Of a DNA stretch of 64,000 nucleotides, positions 37,907 to 46,809 are shown piece by piece. Position numbers and translations under genes: made by a program. The notes under the pieces are model-generated. The model worked only from the letters and a program-made list of their open reading frames with translations, was not told the DNA's origin and did no database searches. Each line of letters opens with the position of its first letter. Position 1 is the first letter of the stretch. This DNA comes from Lentzea guizhouensis (GTDB taxonomy: Bacteria; Actinomycetota; Actinomycetes; Mycobacteriales; Pseudonocardiaceae): contig NZ_CP016793.1 of assembly GCF_001701025.1 (NCBI RefSeq), positions 5,146,001 to 5,210,000 on the forward strand, given 5' to 3'.

Positions 37907-38706
37907 GCGCCCCCGATGAACTCGACCAGCAACCGGTTCACCTCGTCCGGCCGCTCCAGGTACCCGATGTGCCCGCAGTCGGCGACCTCGGCGTAGCGGG
38001 CGCCCGGGATCGCGTCCGCCACCTCGCGCGACAGGCGGGGTGGCAGGACGCGGTCCTCCGCGAAGCCCACCACCAGCGACCGCACGGTGATGCCGCGGTA
38101 GGCGTCGACGCGCGGGGGGAAGTCGCCGAGCGAGAGCTGCACGCGTTCGCCGGCGGACGGCGCGGCGCTCGCGAACTCGTACATCTGCAGCCAGTCGCGG
38201 GCGATGACCGGGTCCTCCAGCGTCGCCGGCGCGAGGTTGCGGACCACCGACGTCGCCGCGTAGAACGCCGCCGGCAGCTCGATGCCCTTGTCGTGCAGCT
38301 CCCGCATGCCACGCGCCCACATCTGCTGCACCGGGTCCGGGCGCGCGGTCGTCGCCATCATCACGGCGCTGCGCACCAGGTCGGGGCGGGTGAGCACCAG
38401 TTCCTGCACCACGCGGGCGCCGAGGGAGGTGCCGACGACGTGGGCCGGTGCGCCCAGGTGGGTGATCAGGGCGGCGGTGTCGGCGACCATGTCGTCGATC
38501 GTGAAGCCGTCCGCGCACTCCGAGGACGGCTTGATGCCGCGGTTGTCGAAGTACGCCACCCGGTAGCCGGCCTTGACCAGCGCGGGCACCTGGTAGGTGC
38601 GCCAGACGCGGCCGGGGCTGCCGGTGCCCATCACCAGGACGACGAGGTCGCCGGAGCCCTCGGTCTGGACGTTGAGCTCGATGCCGTTCAGCGGGACAAG
38701 GGCCAT
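37903..38706 (-). CDS. Alpha/beta hydrolase
   Basis: 267 residues. Classic fold: DLVVLVMGTGSPGRVWRTYQ, YRVAYFDNRGIKPSS, the nucleophile in HVVGTSLGARVVQELVLTRP, the acid region VVGFAEDRVLPPRLS, and the histidine in VADCGHIGYLERPDEVN. No signal peptide. Resembles esterases or haloperoxidase-like hydrolases; substrate unknown. Translationally coupled to the S1-domain gene downstream. Confidence 0.88.
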   Translation of the reverse strand: MALVPLNGIELNVQTEGSGDLVVLVMGTGSPGRVWRTYQVPALVKAGYRVAYFDNRGIKPSSECADGFTIDDMVADTAALITHLGAPAHVVGTSLGARVVQELVLTRPDLVRSAVMMATTARPDPVQQMWARGMRELHDKGIELPAAFYAATSVVRNLAPATLEDPVIARDWLQMYEFASAAPSAGERVQLSLGDFPPRVDAYRGITVRSLVVGFAEDRVLPPRLSREVADAIPGARYAEVADCGHIGYLERPDEVNRLLVEFIGGA

Positions 38707-38716
38707 TCCCAGGATC

Positions 38717-39148
38717 TTAGAAGCGGCACAAAGCCTTGATCGCCGAAGCGTGAGACGGATAACGCGTGCACAGGTCGTCCGCGTGGCCGAACGACACGAT
38801 GTCGTCGGTGTACGGCGGGACCACCACGGTGCCGACGAGCGACCATTCGCCAGAGGGTGCGCTTCCCTGCCACACGCCTGCGGGCACCACGACCTGCGGG
38901 TTCGACTCAGACAGCAACGGCTGCTGCACGCTGCCGTCCGGGTGCAGCAGCAGCATCTGCAACGGAGAACCGGCGTGGAAGTGGTAGATCTCGACGTGCT
39001 TCAACACGTGCATGCCCGAGAAGTCCGGCTTTCGCAACAGGTACGCGATAGCCGACACCTCCTCCGAGCGGTGCGTCTGCGCGAAGTAACCGCCCTCGAC
39101 CGGCAGCTCCTGCATGCCGAGGTCCTGGATCAACTGCTCTGGGGTCAC
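38717..39148 (-). CDS. DUF985 cupin protein
   Basis: 143 residues. DUF985/cupin_5 markers: LPVEGGYFAQTHRSEEV, SAIAYLLRKPDFSGMHVLKH, EIYHFHAGSPLQMLLLHPDG, VVVPAGVWQGSAPSGEWSLV. Single-domain sugar-binding or epimerase-like cupin; no reaction is established. It starts within the 3' end of the GGDEF gene (4-bp overlap), so it is co-expressed with it. Confidence 0.85.
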   Translation of the reverse strand: MTPEQLIQDLGMQELPVEGGYFAQTHRSEEVSAIAYLLRKPDFSGMHVLKHVEIYHFHAGSPLQMLLLHPDGSVQQPLLSESNPQVVVPAGVWQGSAPSGEWSLVGTVVVPPYTDDIVSFGHADDLCTRYPSHASAIKALCRF

Positions 39149-40632
39149 GTCATCTCCGGAAGCGGGGAACCGTGCACGACGACCATGCCCTTGCCGAGCC
39201 GCTTCGCCGTGTACATCGCGGCGTCCGCGGCTCCGAGCACGTCGTCGGCCGTCACTGTGGGGTCGTGCGAAAACCGTTGTGCCACACCGATGCTGGCGTT
39301 GACGACGTGAACGCGGCCGTGCACCTCGTGCGGGTGCGACAACGCCTTCAGCAGCCGCTCGCCGATCTCCTCCGCGTCGCCGCCGTCGACCAGCACACCG
39401 AACTCGTCACCGCCGAGCCGCGCCACCGTGTCCTGCGGCCGCACGCTGTGCTCCAGCCGGGCGGCGACGTTGCGCAGGACGATGTCGCCTTCCGCGTGGC
39501 CGTGGGTGTCGTTGATGCCTTTGAAGCCGTCGACGTCGATGAACAGAAGGATCAACGGCGTCTCACGGTCGTGCACGGCCAACGCGCGGTCGAGGCGTTC
39601 GCGGAACAGCGATCGGTTCGCAACGCCCGTCAACGGGTCGTGCGACGCCTCATGCCGCAGCTGCTCTCTACTGAGCCGTAGCTGGTCCATCAGCCTGACG
39701 TTGTCCATCATCGTCAACAGCTGACGCACGATCACGAGCCCTACGACCGCAAGCCCGACGTAGATCTCCACGGGGTTGAGCCGCCCGCCGGTCGCGGTGT
39801 TCCACAGGACGAAGAGACCCGTGATCGCGAGCGGTAGATAAGGCACCAACAGGTGCAGCATGTCGGCCATGCGCATACGGCCGGGCATAGGTGGTGCGTC
39901 GCGCGTCGGTGCGAGCGCGCTCAACAGGAAGAAAGCCGGGCACAGCATGAACCCGATGTCCGCCGCCGCCGGAATCGCCGTGATGCCCTTGGAGATGTAG
40001 AACGCGAAGACCCACCCCGACGACGACTGCGCGATACCGGCCAGTGCAACGAAAACCATCGACCACTGACGCACGGACTGATGCGTCCACGACATCACCA
40101 CGATCGCCACGAGCAACACGAGGTACGCCGCCGGGTGCGCCACTACGGTGATGAACCCCGGCCCTTGTGTCGCCCACGGCCGTGTCAGCGACTCCAGCGC
40201 TGACACCCACGTGAGCACGAACAGCGACCCGATCACGATCAGCCCGTCGAGCACCACGACTGTGCGGCTGCGGTAGTTCGGTAGCAGGTCGTCAGCCCGT
40301 CGCGCGGCTTGTGCCCGTGCCACCACCGCGGCCAGGCACAGCACCGGCACCATCGTGAACCCCAACGGCGCGATAGTGGACGTCGGCAACTGCACGCCAA
40401 GGATCTGTTGCCCCCAGATCCACGCCGACAACCCGATCGTGAGACTGCCCATGGCCGCCGTCATCCAACGGTTCCCGGCGCGCGCGTAGGCGATCAACGC
40501 CGCCACGGCGAACACGAGCTGCACGACCTTGTCGACCGCGACCCCGACGTCGCGCGGCGCGGCCAGCGCGGTGATGACGGCGGCCGCCATGAAGGTGCCG
40601 ACGCACCCCGCGACGAGCCAGAACCGCTTCAC
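39145..40632 (-). CDS. Membrane diguanylate cyclase (GGDEF)
   Basis: About 495 residues; the GTG at 40632 sits 6 bases after AGGAG, better than the TTG at 40638. An N-terminal region of eight or more transmembrane helices (for example [40 protein letters not shown]) leads into a GGDEF domain from about residue 330: [40 protein letters not shown] and the active [14 protein letters not shown]. So it should make cyclic di-GMP in response to a membrane or ligand signal. No EAL domain is present. Confidence 0.9.
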   Translation of the reverse strand: MKRFWLVAGCVGTFMAAAVITALAAPRDVGVAVDKVVQLVFAVAALIAYARAGNRWMTAAMGSLTIGLSAWIWGQQILGVQLPTSTIAPLGFTMVPVLCLAAVVARAQAARRADDLLPNYRSRTVVVLDGLIVIGSLFVLTWVSALESLTRPWATQGPGFITVVAHPAAYLVLLVAIVVMSWTHQSVRQWSMVFVALAGIAQSSSGWVFAFYISKGITAIPAAADIGFMLCPAFFLLSALAPTRDAPPMPGRMRMADMLHLLVPYLPLAITGLFVLWNTATGGRLNPVEIYVGLAVVGLVIVRQLLTMMDNVRLMDQLRLSREQLRHEASHDPLTGVANRSLFRERLDRALAVHDRETPLILLFIDVDGFKGINDTHGHAEGDIVLRNVAARLEHSVRPQDTVARLGGDEFGVLVDGGDAEEIGERLLKALSHPHEVHGRVHVVNASIGVAQRFSHDPTVTADDVLGAADAAMYTAKRLGKGMVVVHGSPLPEMT

Positions 40633-40732
40633 CAGCAACTCCTGTGATCAGAAACCTGACCACCGTAGTGACGCGGCGTGGACTTGTCGAACCGTGTCGG
40701 TGCGCCTCCCCCTGCGGCACACCGGATATGGT

Positions 40733-40748
40733 TCGAACGAGTGTTCGT
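40733..40748. promoter_or_regulatory. LexA (SOS) box before ruvC
   Basis: TCGAAC-GAGT-GTTCGT, one base from the actinobacterial SOS consensus TCGAAC-N4-GTTCGA. It ends 41 bases before the ruvC start. ruvC is a known LexA target in mycobacteria, which supports the assignment. Confidence 0.82.
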
Positions 40749-40789
40749 CCAGGTCTTGCGTTCAGGTCGTCGGTGGGAGTGGGGCTGTC

Positions 40790-41359
40790 GTGCGGGTGTT
40801 CGGGGTCGACCCCGGTCTGACCAGGTGCGGCTTCGGTGTCGTGGACGGCGGCCCAGGCCGAACCGTGCGAGCCGTGGCCGTCGACGTCCTCCGCACGCCC
40901 GTTGACGCTCCTCTGTCCGTGCGCCTCCACGAGCTGTACGTCGGCGTCTGCGAATGGATGGACCGCTACGAGCCGAACGTCGTGGCCATCGAACGCGTCT
41001 TCGCCCAGCACAACGTCCGCACCGCGATGGGTGTCGCGCAGGCCTCAGGCGTGGTGGCCCTCGCCGCCGCCCAACGAGAGCTGCCGGTCGAGTTCCACAC
41101 GCCGTCCGAGGTGAAGGCGGCCGTGACGGGCTCCGGCCGCGCCGACAAGGCCCAGGTGACGATGATGATCACCAAACTGCTGGGCCTGAAGGTCGCCCCG
41201 AAGCCGGCCGACGCCGCCGACGCGCTGGCCATCGCGATCTGCCACCACTGGCGCGCGCCGATGAAGTCGCGGATGGAGGAGGCGCAGGCGAAGGCGGCCG
41301 AACTGGCGCGCGTGCACAAGGCGCGGCTGGCGGAGGCGGCACGGCGGAGCGGGTCGTGA
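40790..41359 (+). CDS. ruvC: Crossover junction endodeoxyribonuclease RuvC
   Basis: 189 residues from the GTG at 40790. It cleaves Holliday junctions. The catalytic acids are present: Asp in [16 protein letters not shown], Glu in [20 protein letters not shown], and the Asp pair in [18 protein letters not shown]. Length and motifs match the family. A LexA box lies just upstream. Normally ruvA follows within a few bases; here about 970 bases of repeats intervene. Confidence 0.95.
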   Translation: MRVFGVDPGLTRCGFGVVDGGPGRTVRAVAVDVLRTPVDAPLSVRLHELYVGVCEWMDRYEPNVVAIERVFAQHNVRTAMGVAQASGVVALAAAQRELPVEFHTPSEVKAAVTGSGRADKAQVTMMITKLLGLKVAPKPADAADALAIAICHHWRAPMKSRMEEAQAKAAELARVHKARLAEAARRSGS

Positions 41360-41443
41360 CGGGTACGGCGCACGCGGCCGGGCCTGGGTCGCGGCCGCCG
41401 GGTGAGTGGGCTCGGGGCAGGCCGAGCGGCCTGGGGTCGGGTC

Positions 41444-41760
41444 GGGTGGCTTCGCGGGTGGGTGGCTTGGGGTGCGGGCCGCGCGGGTACGGGTCGGGCC
41501 GGGATGGCTTCGCAGCGGGATGGATGGCTTGGGGCGCGAGGCCAGCGCGTTAGCTGGCGGGCTGGGATGGCTTCGCGGCGGACCGGGCGGTTTGGAGTGC
41601 GGGACGCGCGGGCTTGGGAAAGCGGCGGGATGGCTTCGCCGCGGGGTGGACGGCTTGCGGCGCGTGGTGGACGGCTCGAGGTGTGCGGCGGGCGGCTTGT
41701 GGTGCGGGGCGGGTGGCCTGTGGTGCGGAGCGCGCAAGTTCGGGTGCGTGTAAGGGTTGC
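41444..41760. repeat. Degenerate 63-bp tandem repeats after ruvC
   Basis: The core GGGATGGCTTCGC recurs at 41501, 41564 and 41627, exactly 63 bases apart, and a related GGGTGGCTTCGC is at 41444. Each period continues with G(C/G)GG…GG(C/A)TTGGGGTGCGG-like sequence, more diverged toward the end. The plus strand is G-rich. The period is 21 codons, but the readings (GMASRR.., GMASPR..) have no start with a ribosome-binding site. It ends near a small hairpin, TTCAGC-GCCC-GCTGAA at 41761–41776. Confidence 0.75.
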
Positions 41761-41939
41761 TTCAGCGCCCGCTGAAACTGTCGGTGCCGCCTGCAAGGAT
41801 GTAGGCAAGGGGGCCTCCGCACGAGGGGACGCCTGCGCAAGCCTGCACCCGGCCCGACCCGCTCTCGCGAGCAACGCCGTCGCCCACCCGTCCCGGTCCG
41901 CCGCGAACCCGCCGGCCGAAGCGCGCACGGCGACTTCCC

Positions 41940-42300
41940 GTGCGCTGAAGGTGCGCGTGGGCAGCTTTTGCGCGTTCGCGTTCGAAGCGCGCACGGCGAG
42001 CTTCCATGCGTTGAAGGTGCACGCGGGGAGCTTCGTGCGGCCACGAAGCCACCCGCGAGGCTTCCGTCGCCGCACGCAAGCTTCCGTGCGGCCGAGGCGC
42101 ACGCGGGGAGCTTCCGTGCACCACGAACGCACCGGAGCCCGCTCGCCGCACGCAACTCTCCGGGGACTTGGAGGCACGCGGGGAGCTTCCGTGCGGCCGA
42201 AGCGCACACGGGGAGCTTCCGTGCGGCCGAAGCGCACACGGGGAGCCTCCGTGCGGCTGAAGCGCACGCGGGGAGCTTTCGTACCGTTACACCGCACGCG
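41940..42300. repeat. 30-bp minisatellite before ruvA
   Basis: Consensus unit GGGAGCTTCCGTGCGGCCGA followed by AGCGCACACG. Two exact copies lie at 42181–42210 and 42211–42240, a near copy at 42241–42270 and a diverged one at 42271–42300; similar units occur at 42077–42136, and looser copies (CAGCTTTTGCGCG, GAGCTTCCATGCG) go back to about 41940. Adjacent units have no unique spacers, so it is not a CRISPR. It ends only about 30 bases before ruvA. Confidence 0.85.
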
Positions 42301-42332
42301 GGGTCCCCGCGTGCCCGAACCGGAGGAACCAG

Positions 42333-42917
42333 GTGATCTCGTCACTGCGCGGCCAGGTGCAGCACGTCGGCCTCGACCACGCCGTCGTCGAGGTCGGCGG
42401 CGTCGGGTTCGCCATCCAGGCCACCCCGACCACCCTCGCGAGCCTGCGCCGCGGTGAGGAGGCGCACCTCGCGACGACCCTCGTGGTCCGCGAGGACAGC
42501 CTCACGCTGTTCGGGTTCGCCGACGCCGAGGCGCGCGAGCTGTTCGGGCTGCTGCAGACGGTCAGCGGCATCGGGCCGCGGATCGCGCTGGCCACGCTCG
42601 CGGTGCTGGAGCCCGACAAGCTGCGGCACGCGCTCGCCGAGGGCAACATCACGGTGCTCACGCAGGTGCCGGGCATCGGCAAGAAGGGGGCCGAGCGGCT
42701 CATCATCGAGCTCCGCGACAAGGTCGGGCAGCTGCCCGGCGCCGCCACCCCCGCGCAGCACAGCCAGACGCGTGACCACGTCGTCGAGGCGTTGCTCGGG
42801 CTCGGGTTCGCGGCCAAGGCGGCTGAGCAGACCGTGGACAAGGTGCTCGCCGACAACCCCGACCAGTCCACCGCCGCGGTCCTGCGCCGGGCGCTGTCCA
42901 CGCTGGGGCGCAAGTGA
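42333..42917 (+). CDS. ruvA: Holliday junction branch migration protein RuvA
   Basis: 194 residues; GTG start with CGGAGG upstream. N-terminal OB fold ([20 protein letters not shown]), helix-hairpin-helix repeats ([20 protein letters not shown] and [20 protein letters not shown]), and the C-terminal UBA-like domain that binds RuvB. It directs the RuvB motor to junctions. Overlaps ruvB by 4 bases. Confidence 0.95.
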   Translation: MISSLRGQVQHVGLDHAVVEVGGVGFAIQATPTTLASLRRGEEAHLATTLVVREDSLTLFGFADAEARELFGLLQTVSGIGPRIALATLAVLEPDKLRHALAEGNITVLTQVPGIGKKGAERLIIELRDKVGQLPGAATPAQHSQTRDHVVEALLGLGFAAKAAEQTVDKVLADNPDQSTAAVLRRALSTLGRK

Positions 42918-43927
42918 CCGAGGACGAGCTCAGCCCCTACGCCGCGCCTGCCGAGCGGGATCTCGAGACCAGTCTGCGGCCGAGCGACCTCAGCGAGTTC
43001 GTCGGGCAGCACCGGGTGCGCGAGCAGCTGGAGCTGGTGCTGCACGGTGCCATGCGCCGCGGGAACGCGCCGGACCACGTGCTGCTCAGCGGGCCGCCGG
43101 GGCTGGGCAAGACGTCCCTCGCCATGATCATCGCCAAGGAGCTCAACAGCCAGATCCGCATCACCAGCGGGCCCGCGCTCGAACGGGCCGGTGACCTCGC
43201 GGCGATGCTGTCCAACCTCGTCGAGGGGGACGTGCTGTTCATCGACGAGATCCACCGGATGGCCCGGCCCGCCGAGGAGATGCTGTACCTCGCGATGGAG
43301 GACTTCCGGGTCGACGTGGTCGTCGGCAAGGGACCGGGCGCGACCAGCATCCCGCTCGACATCGCGCCGTTCACGCTGGTCGGGGCCACGACCAGGTCGG
43401 GTGCGCTGACCGGGCCGCTGCGCGACCGGTTCGGGTTCACCGCGCACATGGAGTTCTACAGCGCCGAGGACCTCGACCGGATCGTCAAGCGCAGCGCGAA
43501 GATCCTCGGGGTCGACCTGCACGACGACGGCGCCATCGAGATCGCCGGGCGGTCCCGGGGCACGCCCCGCATCGCGAACAGGCTGCTGCGCCGCGTGCGC
43601 GACTTCGCCGAGGTCAGGGCCGACGGCCGGGTCACGGAAGAGGTCGCCAAGCAGGCGCTGGAGGTCTACGACGTCGACCACCTCGGGCTCGACCGGCTCG
43701 ACCGCGCGGTGCTCAACGCGCTGGTCAGGAGCTTCCACGGGGGACCGGTCGGGGTGTCCACGCTCGCGGTCGCGGTCGGTGAGGAGCCGACCACGGTGGA
43801 AGAGGTGTGCGAACCGTATTTGGTGCGGGCTGGCATGCTGGCCCGGACACCGCGCGGACGAGTGGCGACGCCCGCCGCGTGGCACCACCTGGGGCTGGAG
43901 CCGCCCGCCGGAGATCAACTGTGGTGA
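42914..43927 (+). CDS. ruvB: Holliday junction helicase RuvB
   Basis: 337 residues. AAA+ motor: Walker [14 protein letters not shown] (about residues 59–71), Walker [12 protein letters not shown], sensor [19 protein letters not shown] with the arginine finger region, and the C-terminal winged helix to the end. Hexamerises on DNA and drives branch migration with RuvA. Full-length. Confidence 0.96.
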   Translation: MTEDELSPYAAPAERDLETSLRPSDLSEFVGQHRVREQLELVLHGAMRRGNAPDHVLLSGPPGLGKTSLAMIIAKELNSQIRITSGPALERAGDLAAMLSNLVEGDVLFIDEIHRMARPAEEMLYLAMEDFRVDVVVGKGPGATSIPLDIAPFTLVGATTRSGALTGPLRDRFGFTAHMEFYSAEDLDRIVKRSAKILGVDLHDDGAIEIAGRSRGTPRIANRLLRRVRDFAEVRADGRVTEEVAKQALEVYDVDHLGLDRLDRAVLNALVRSFHGGPVGVSTLAVAVGEEPTTVEEVCEPYLVRAGMLARTPRGRVATPAAWHHLGLEPPAGDQLW

Positions 43928-43996
43928 CCTGGCACAATCGGTGAAAGCACCTGGACATATCGGACGTGCGCGAAGGCATGTCCACCTGATCGGAGA

Positions 43997-44368
43997 ATGA
44001 TGGGCAACCTTTCGTCTTTGATGTTCCCGTTGCTGCTGGTGCTGCTGGCCGTGCCGCTGTTCCTCAGCGCGCGCAAGCAGAAGCGCGCGATGGCCGAGCA
44101 GCAGAAGCTGCAGAACGAGCTGGCACCTGGCGACAAGGTGATGACGACGTCGGGTCTGTACGGCACGGTCGCCGACGCCAGCCACGACACCACCATCGAC
44201 ATCGAGATCTCCGAGGGTGTCGTCACGCGGTGGCTGCGCGCCGCGATCCGCGAGAAGGTCGCCGACGTCGAGGAGACCGTGGTCGAGAAGGCGGACGACG
44301 ACGTGCACGAGGTCGAGCCGGCCACCGCGCAGGTCGCCGAGCCGCTGGACACCAACGCCAAGAAGTAG
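43997..44368 (+). CDS. yajC: Preprotein translocase auxiliary subunit YajC
   Basis: 123 residues. One N-terminal membrane helix (LMFPLLLVLLAVPLFLSARK) then KQKRAMAEQQKLQNELAPGD and VMTTSGLYGTVAD, the YajC core, and an acidic C-terminal tail. Start may be either of the two adjacent ATGs at 43997 and 44000. It precedes secD and secF, with which it acts in the Sec holotranslocon. Confidence 0.92.
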   Translation: MMGNLSSLMFPLLLVLLAVPLFLSARKQKRAMAEQQKLQNELAPGDKVMTTSGLYGTVADASHDTTIDIEISEGVVTRWLRAAIREKVADVEETVVEKADDDVHEVEPATAQVAEPLDTNAKK

Positions 44369-44392
44369 TCCGGCGCGGGAGAACGTGAAAAA

Positions 44393-44427
44393 CGCCCGTG
44401 CCCGGTCGTGAGGACCGGGCACGGGCG
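44393..44427 (+). terminator. Terminator after yajC
   Basis: A perfect 15-bp stem (CGCCCGTGCCCGGTC and its complement) with a 5-base loop, 24 bases after the yajC stop. It can also stop transcription from the small convergent gene at 44473. T tract weak, as usual here. Confidence 0.85.
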
Positions 44428-44472
44428 TGGCAGTCAGCCGTGCTTCATCAGCTGTGCTTCACCAGCTGCTCG

Positions 44473-44736
44473 TCACCGGGTGCAGCCGGACCAGTTGTCC
44501 GGGTGGTTCGGGTTCGAGTTGATCGGCTTGCCGCCCCAGGTGATCTTGTACCAGTAGGTGCTCCCGTCGATGTGGGAGAAGGTCGCCTTGGTCTGCGACC
44601 GCACGTCGTAGTACTCGGAGGCGCCGCATCCCGGGAACGGGAAGTTGTACGCCAGAGCGGTGCCGCTGGTGGCCGTGAGCACGCCGAGGCTGAGCCCCAG
44701 CGCGACGACGGCCTTGGCCGCGAGCTTGCGAGTCAT
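44473..44736 (-). CDS. Small secreted protein, 87 residues
   Basis: Starts at the ATG at 44736 with GGAGTGGAAC upstream; a longer start to 44850 is improbable. Signal peptide TRKLAAKAVVALGLSLGVLT then ATSGTALA, probable cleavage after ALA. The mature chain of about 58 residues begins YNFPFPGCGASEYYDVRS and ends in WSGCTR, so it has one likely disulfide and is rich in aromatic residues and Asn. No family recognised; such small secreted proteins are common in streptomycete-type secretomes. It sits alone between yajC and secD, breaking the usual yajC-secD pair. Confidence 0.75.
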   Translation of the reverse strand: MTRKLAAKAVVALGLSLGVLTATSGTALAYNFPFPGCGASEYYDVRSQTKATFSHIDGSTYWYKITWGGKPINSNPNHPDNWSGCTR

Positions 44737-45041
44737 GATGTTCCACTCCATATGTGCCGTCAGCAATGACATGGGGAGCAGGCAGCACAGAAGAGCGCGC
44801 AGAACTAAACGCGTGTCCCCCAGGACGAACCAGGCGCAGGCGCCCAGCAAAAATAACCCCCAGCTTGCCCCCCGGTCGGGGATTGTGTCAGTCTCCGCGC
44901 AGCGGCGTCAACGAAGCACTGGTGACGGTGCTGGCAAGTGTGAACGGCGCAAACCGGTGCCGGGGAGTGACGCTCAGCTCACAACCCGCAGGGTAATCTG
45001 CGCCTCCGCTGAGACATGTCAACTGAGGAGACGGACGGACC

Positions 45042-46808
45042 GTGGCACCTCCGGCCGGGCAAATTCGCCCCGCGAAGTATCTGGCGAGTTTCGCCATCGT
45101 CGTCGTCGCGCTTTACGCCCTGGTGTTCTTCACGGGCAACGGCTCCGCCAAACCGAAGCTCGGCATCGACCTGCAGGGCGGCACGATCGTCACGCTGACC
45201 GCGCGTCAGGAAGACGGCGCGCAGCCGAGTGAGGAAGCGCTGAACCGTGCGCGTGACCTCATCGAGGTCCGCGTCAACGTGCTCGGCGTCTCCGGCGCCG
45301 AGGTCGTCCGCGACGGCAACAACCTGACGATCACCGTGCCCGGCGCGGACAGCGAGGGCGCGAAGGGCCTGGGCCAGACCGCCCGCCTCGCGTTCCGCAA
45401 GGTCGTCGGCCAGCCGATCCCGGCGGCCACCTCGGTGCCGTCCGAGACCTCGTCGGCACCGTCGTCGAGCAAGCGCGGCCAGCACGCCCGCTCCGAGCGA
45501 CCGCGGCCAGCCCTCGTCAACGCGCCGCAGGGCCGCCGCCGAACCTGGCCGCAGCCGTCCAGCACGCCGCCGTCGGGCAGCACCGCGCCGTCGGCGCCGA
45601 GCACCCAGCCGTCCGCGCCGCCGGCTCCGTCCAACGTCGATCCGAAGATCGCCAAGGAGATCCAGGACGCGAAGGCGCTGCGCCAGAGCGGCGACCAGCA
45701 GACGCTGCAGCAGGCCGCCCTCCTGCTCGACTGCTCGAAGCCGGACCCGCTGCGCGGCAACGACGACCTGGACAAGCCGCTCGTCACCTGTGACGAGACC
45801 GGCGAGTTCAAGTACATCCTCGCCCCGGTGCACCCGGCCGCCGCCGACACCGCGGTCAAGCCGGACGACTTCACCACGTACTCGCGCCTGTCCGGTGAGG
45901 ACATCAGCAACGCCGCCGCGAACGCGAACCCGAACGGCACCGGCTACGTCGTCAACCTCGACTTCAAGAGCGAGGGCGGCGAGAAGTGGTCGAAGTTCAC
46001 CGCCGCGAACGTGCAGCAGGCCGTCGCCGTCGTCCTCGACGGCCAGGTCATGTCCGCGCCGACCATCCAGTCGGCGATCTCCGGCGGTTCGACCGAGATC
46101 AGCGGCAAGTTCACGCTGAAGCAGGCGCAGTCGCTCGCCGACACCCTGAAGTACGGCGCGCTGCCGCTGTCCTTCGACGCCTCCGAGGCGCAGACGATCT
46201 CCCCGACGCTCGGGCTGCAGTCGCTCAAGGCGGGTCTCATCGCCGGCGGCATCGGTCTCGCGCTGGTCTTCGTCTACTGCATGTTCTACTACCGCCTCCT
46301 GGGCATCCTGACGATCCTGTCGCTGGCGCTGTCCGGCGTGATCGTCTACGGCGTGCTGGTGCTGCTGGGCCGCTGGATCGGGTTCACCCTCGACCTCGCG
46401 GGCATCGCCGGGTTCATCGTCGCGATCGGTATCACCGCGGACTCGTTCATCGTCTTCTTCGAACGTCTGAAGGACGAGGTGCGTGAAGGCCGTTCGTTCC
46501 GCTCGGCCGTCCCGCGCGCCTGGGTCCGTTCGCGCCGCACGATCCTCTCGGCCGACGCGGTCAGCTTCATCGCCGCCGCCGTGCTGTACGTGATCGCCGT
46601 CGGCCAGGTGAAGGGCTTCGCGTTCACCCTGGGCATGTCCACGGTCCTCGACCTCGTGGTCGTGTTCCTGGTGACGCACCCGCTGGTCGCGATGGCCTCG
46701 AAGTCCAAGTTCCTGTCCAACCCCAACCTGTCCGGTCTGGGCGGTGCCGCCCGCGAGGGCGCGTCGCACCGCGCCTCGTCCGGCAAGACCGCCGTGAAGG
46801 AGGCCTGA
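45042..46808 (+). CDS. secD: Protein translocase subunit SecD
   Basis: 588 residues; GTG start with GAGGAG upstream. Six-helix Sec partner that pulls exported proteins using the proton gradient. PKLGIDLQGGTIVTLTARQ is the periplasmic P1 head start, and ADSFIVFFERLKDEVREGRS the core transmembrane region. The linker at about residues 140–200 is unusually arginine-rich between 45465 and 45560, unlike the Pro/Ser/Thr linker around it; that could be a pair of compensating frameshifts. C-terminal helices are normal. Confidence 0.93.
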   Translation: MAPPAGQIRPAKYLASFAIVVVALYALVFFTGNGSAKPKLGIDLQGGTIVTLTARQEDGAQPSEEALNRARDLIEVRVNVLGVSGAEVVRDGNNLTITVPGADSEGAKGLGQTARLAFRKVVGQPIPAATSVPSETSSAPSSSKRGQHARSERPRPALVNAPQGRRRTWPQPSSTPPSGSTAPSAPSTQPSAPPAPSNVDPKIAKEIQDAKALRQSGDQQTLQQAALLLDCSKPDPLRGNDDLDKPLVTCDETGEFKYILAPVHPAAADTAVKPDDFTTYSRLSGEDISNAAANANPNGTGYVVNLDFKSEGGEKWSKFTAANVQQAVAVVLDGQVMSAPTIQSAISGGSTEISGKFTLKQAQSLADTLKYGALPLSFDASEAQTISPTLGLQSLKAGLIAGGIGLALVFVYCMFYYRLLGILTILSLALSGVIVYGVLVLLGRWIGFTLDLAGIAGFIVAIGITADSFIVFFERLKDEVREGRSFRSAVPRAWVRSRRTILSADAVSFIAAAVLYVIAVGQVKGFAFTLGMSTVLDLVVVFLVTHPLVAMASKSKFLSNPNLSGLGGAAREGASHRASSGKTAVKEA

Positions 46809-46809
46809 C

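Noticed and set aside
42181..42300. Regular 30-bp repeats taken for a CRISPR array
   Set aside because: Units are directly adjacent without unique spacers, copies diverge gradually, and no cas gene is present.
41402..42457. A 351-codon plus frame through the repeats before ruvA
   Set aside because: No ribosome-binding site, content dictated by the repeats, and it runs into ruvA out of frame.
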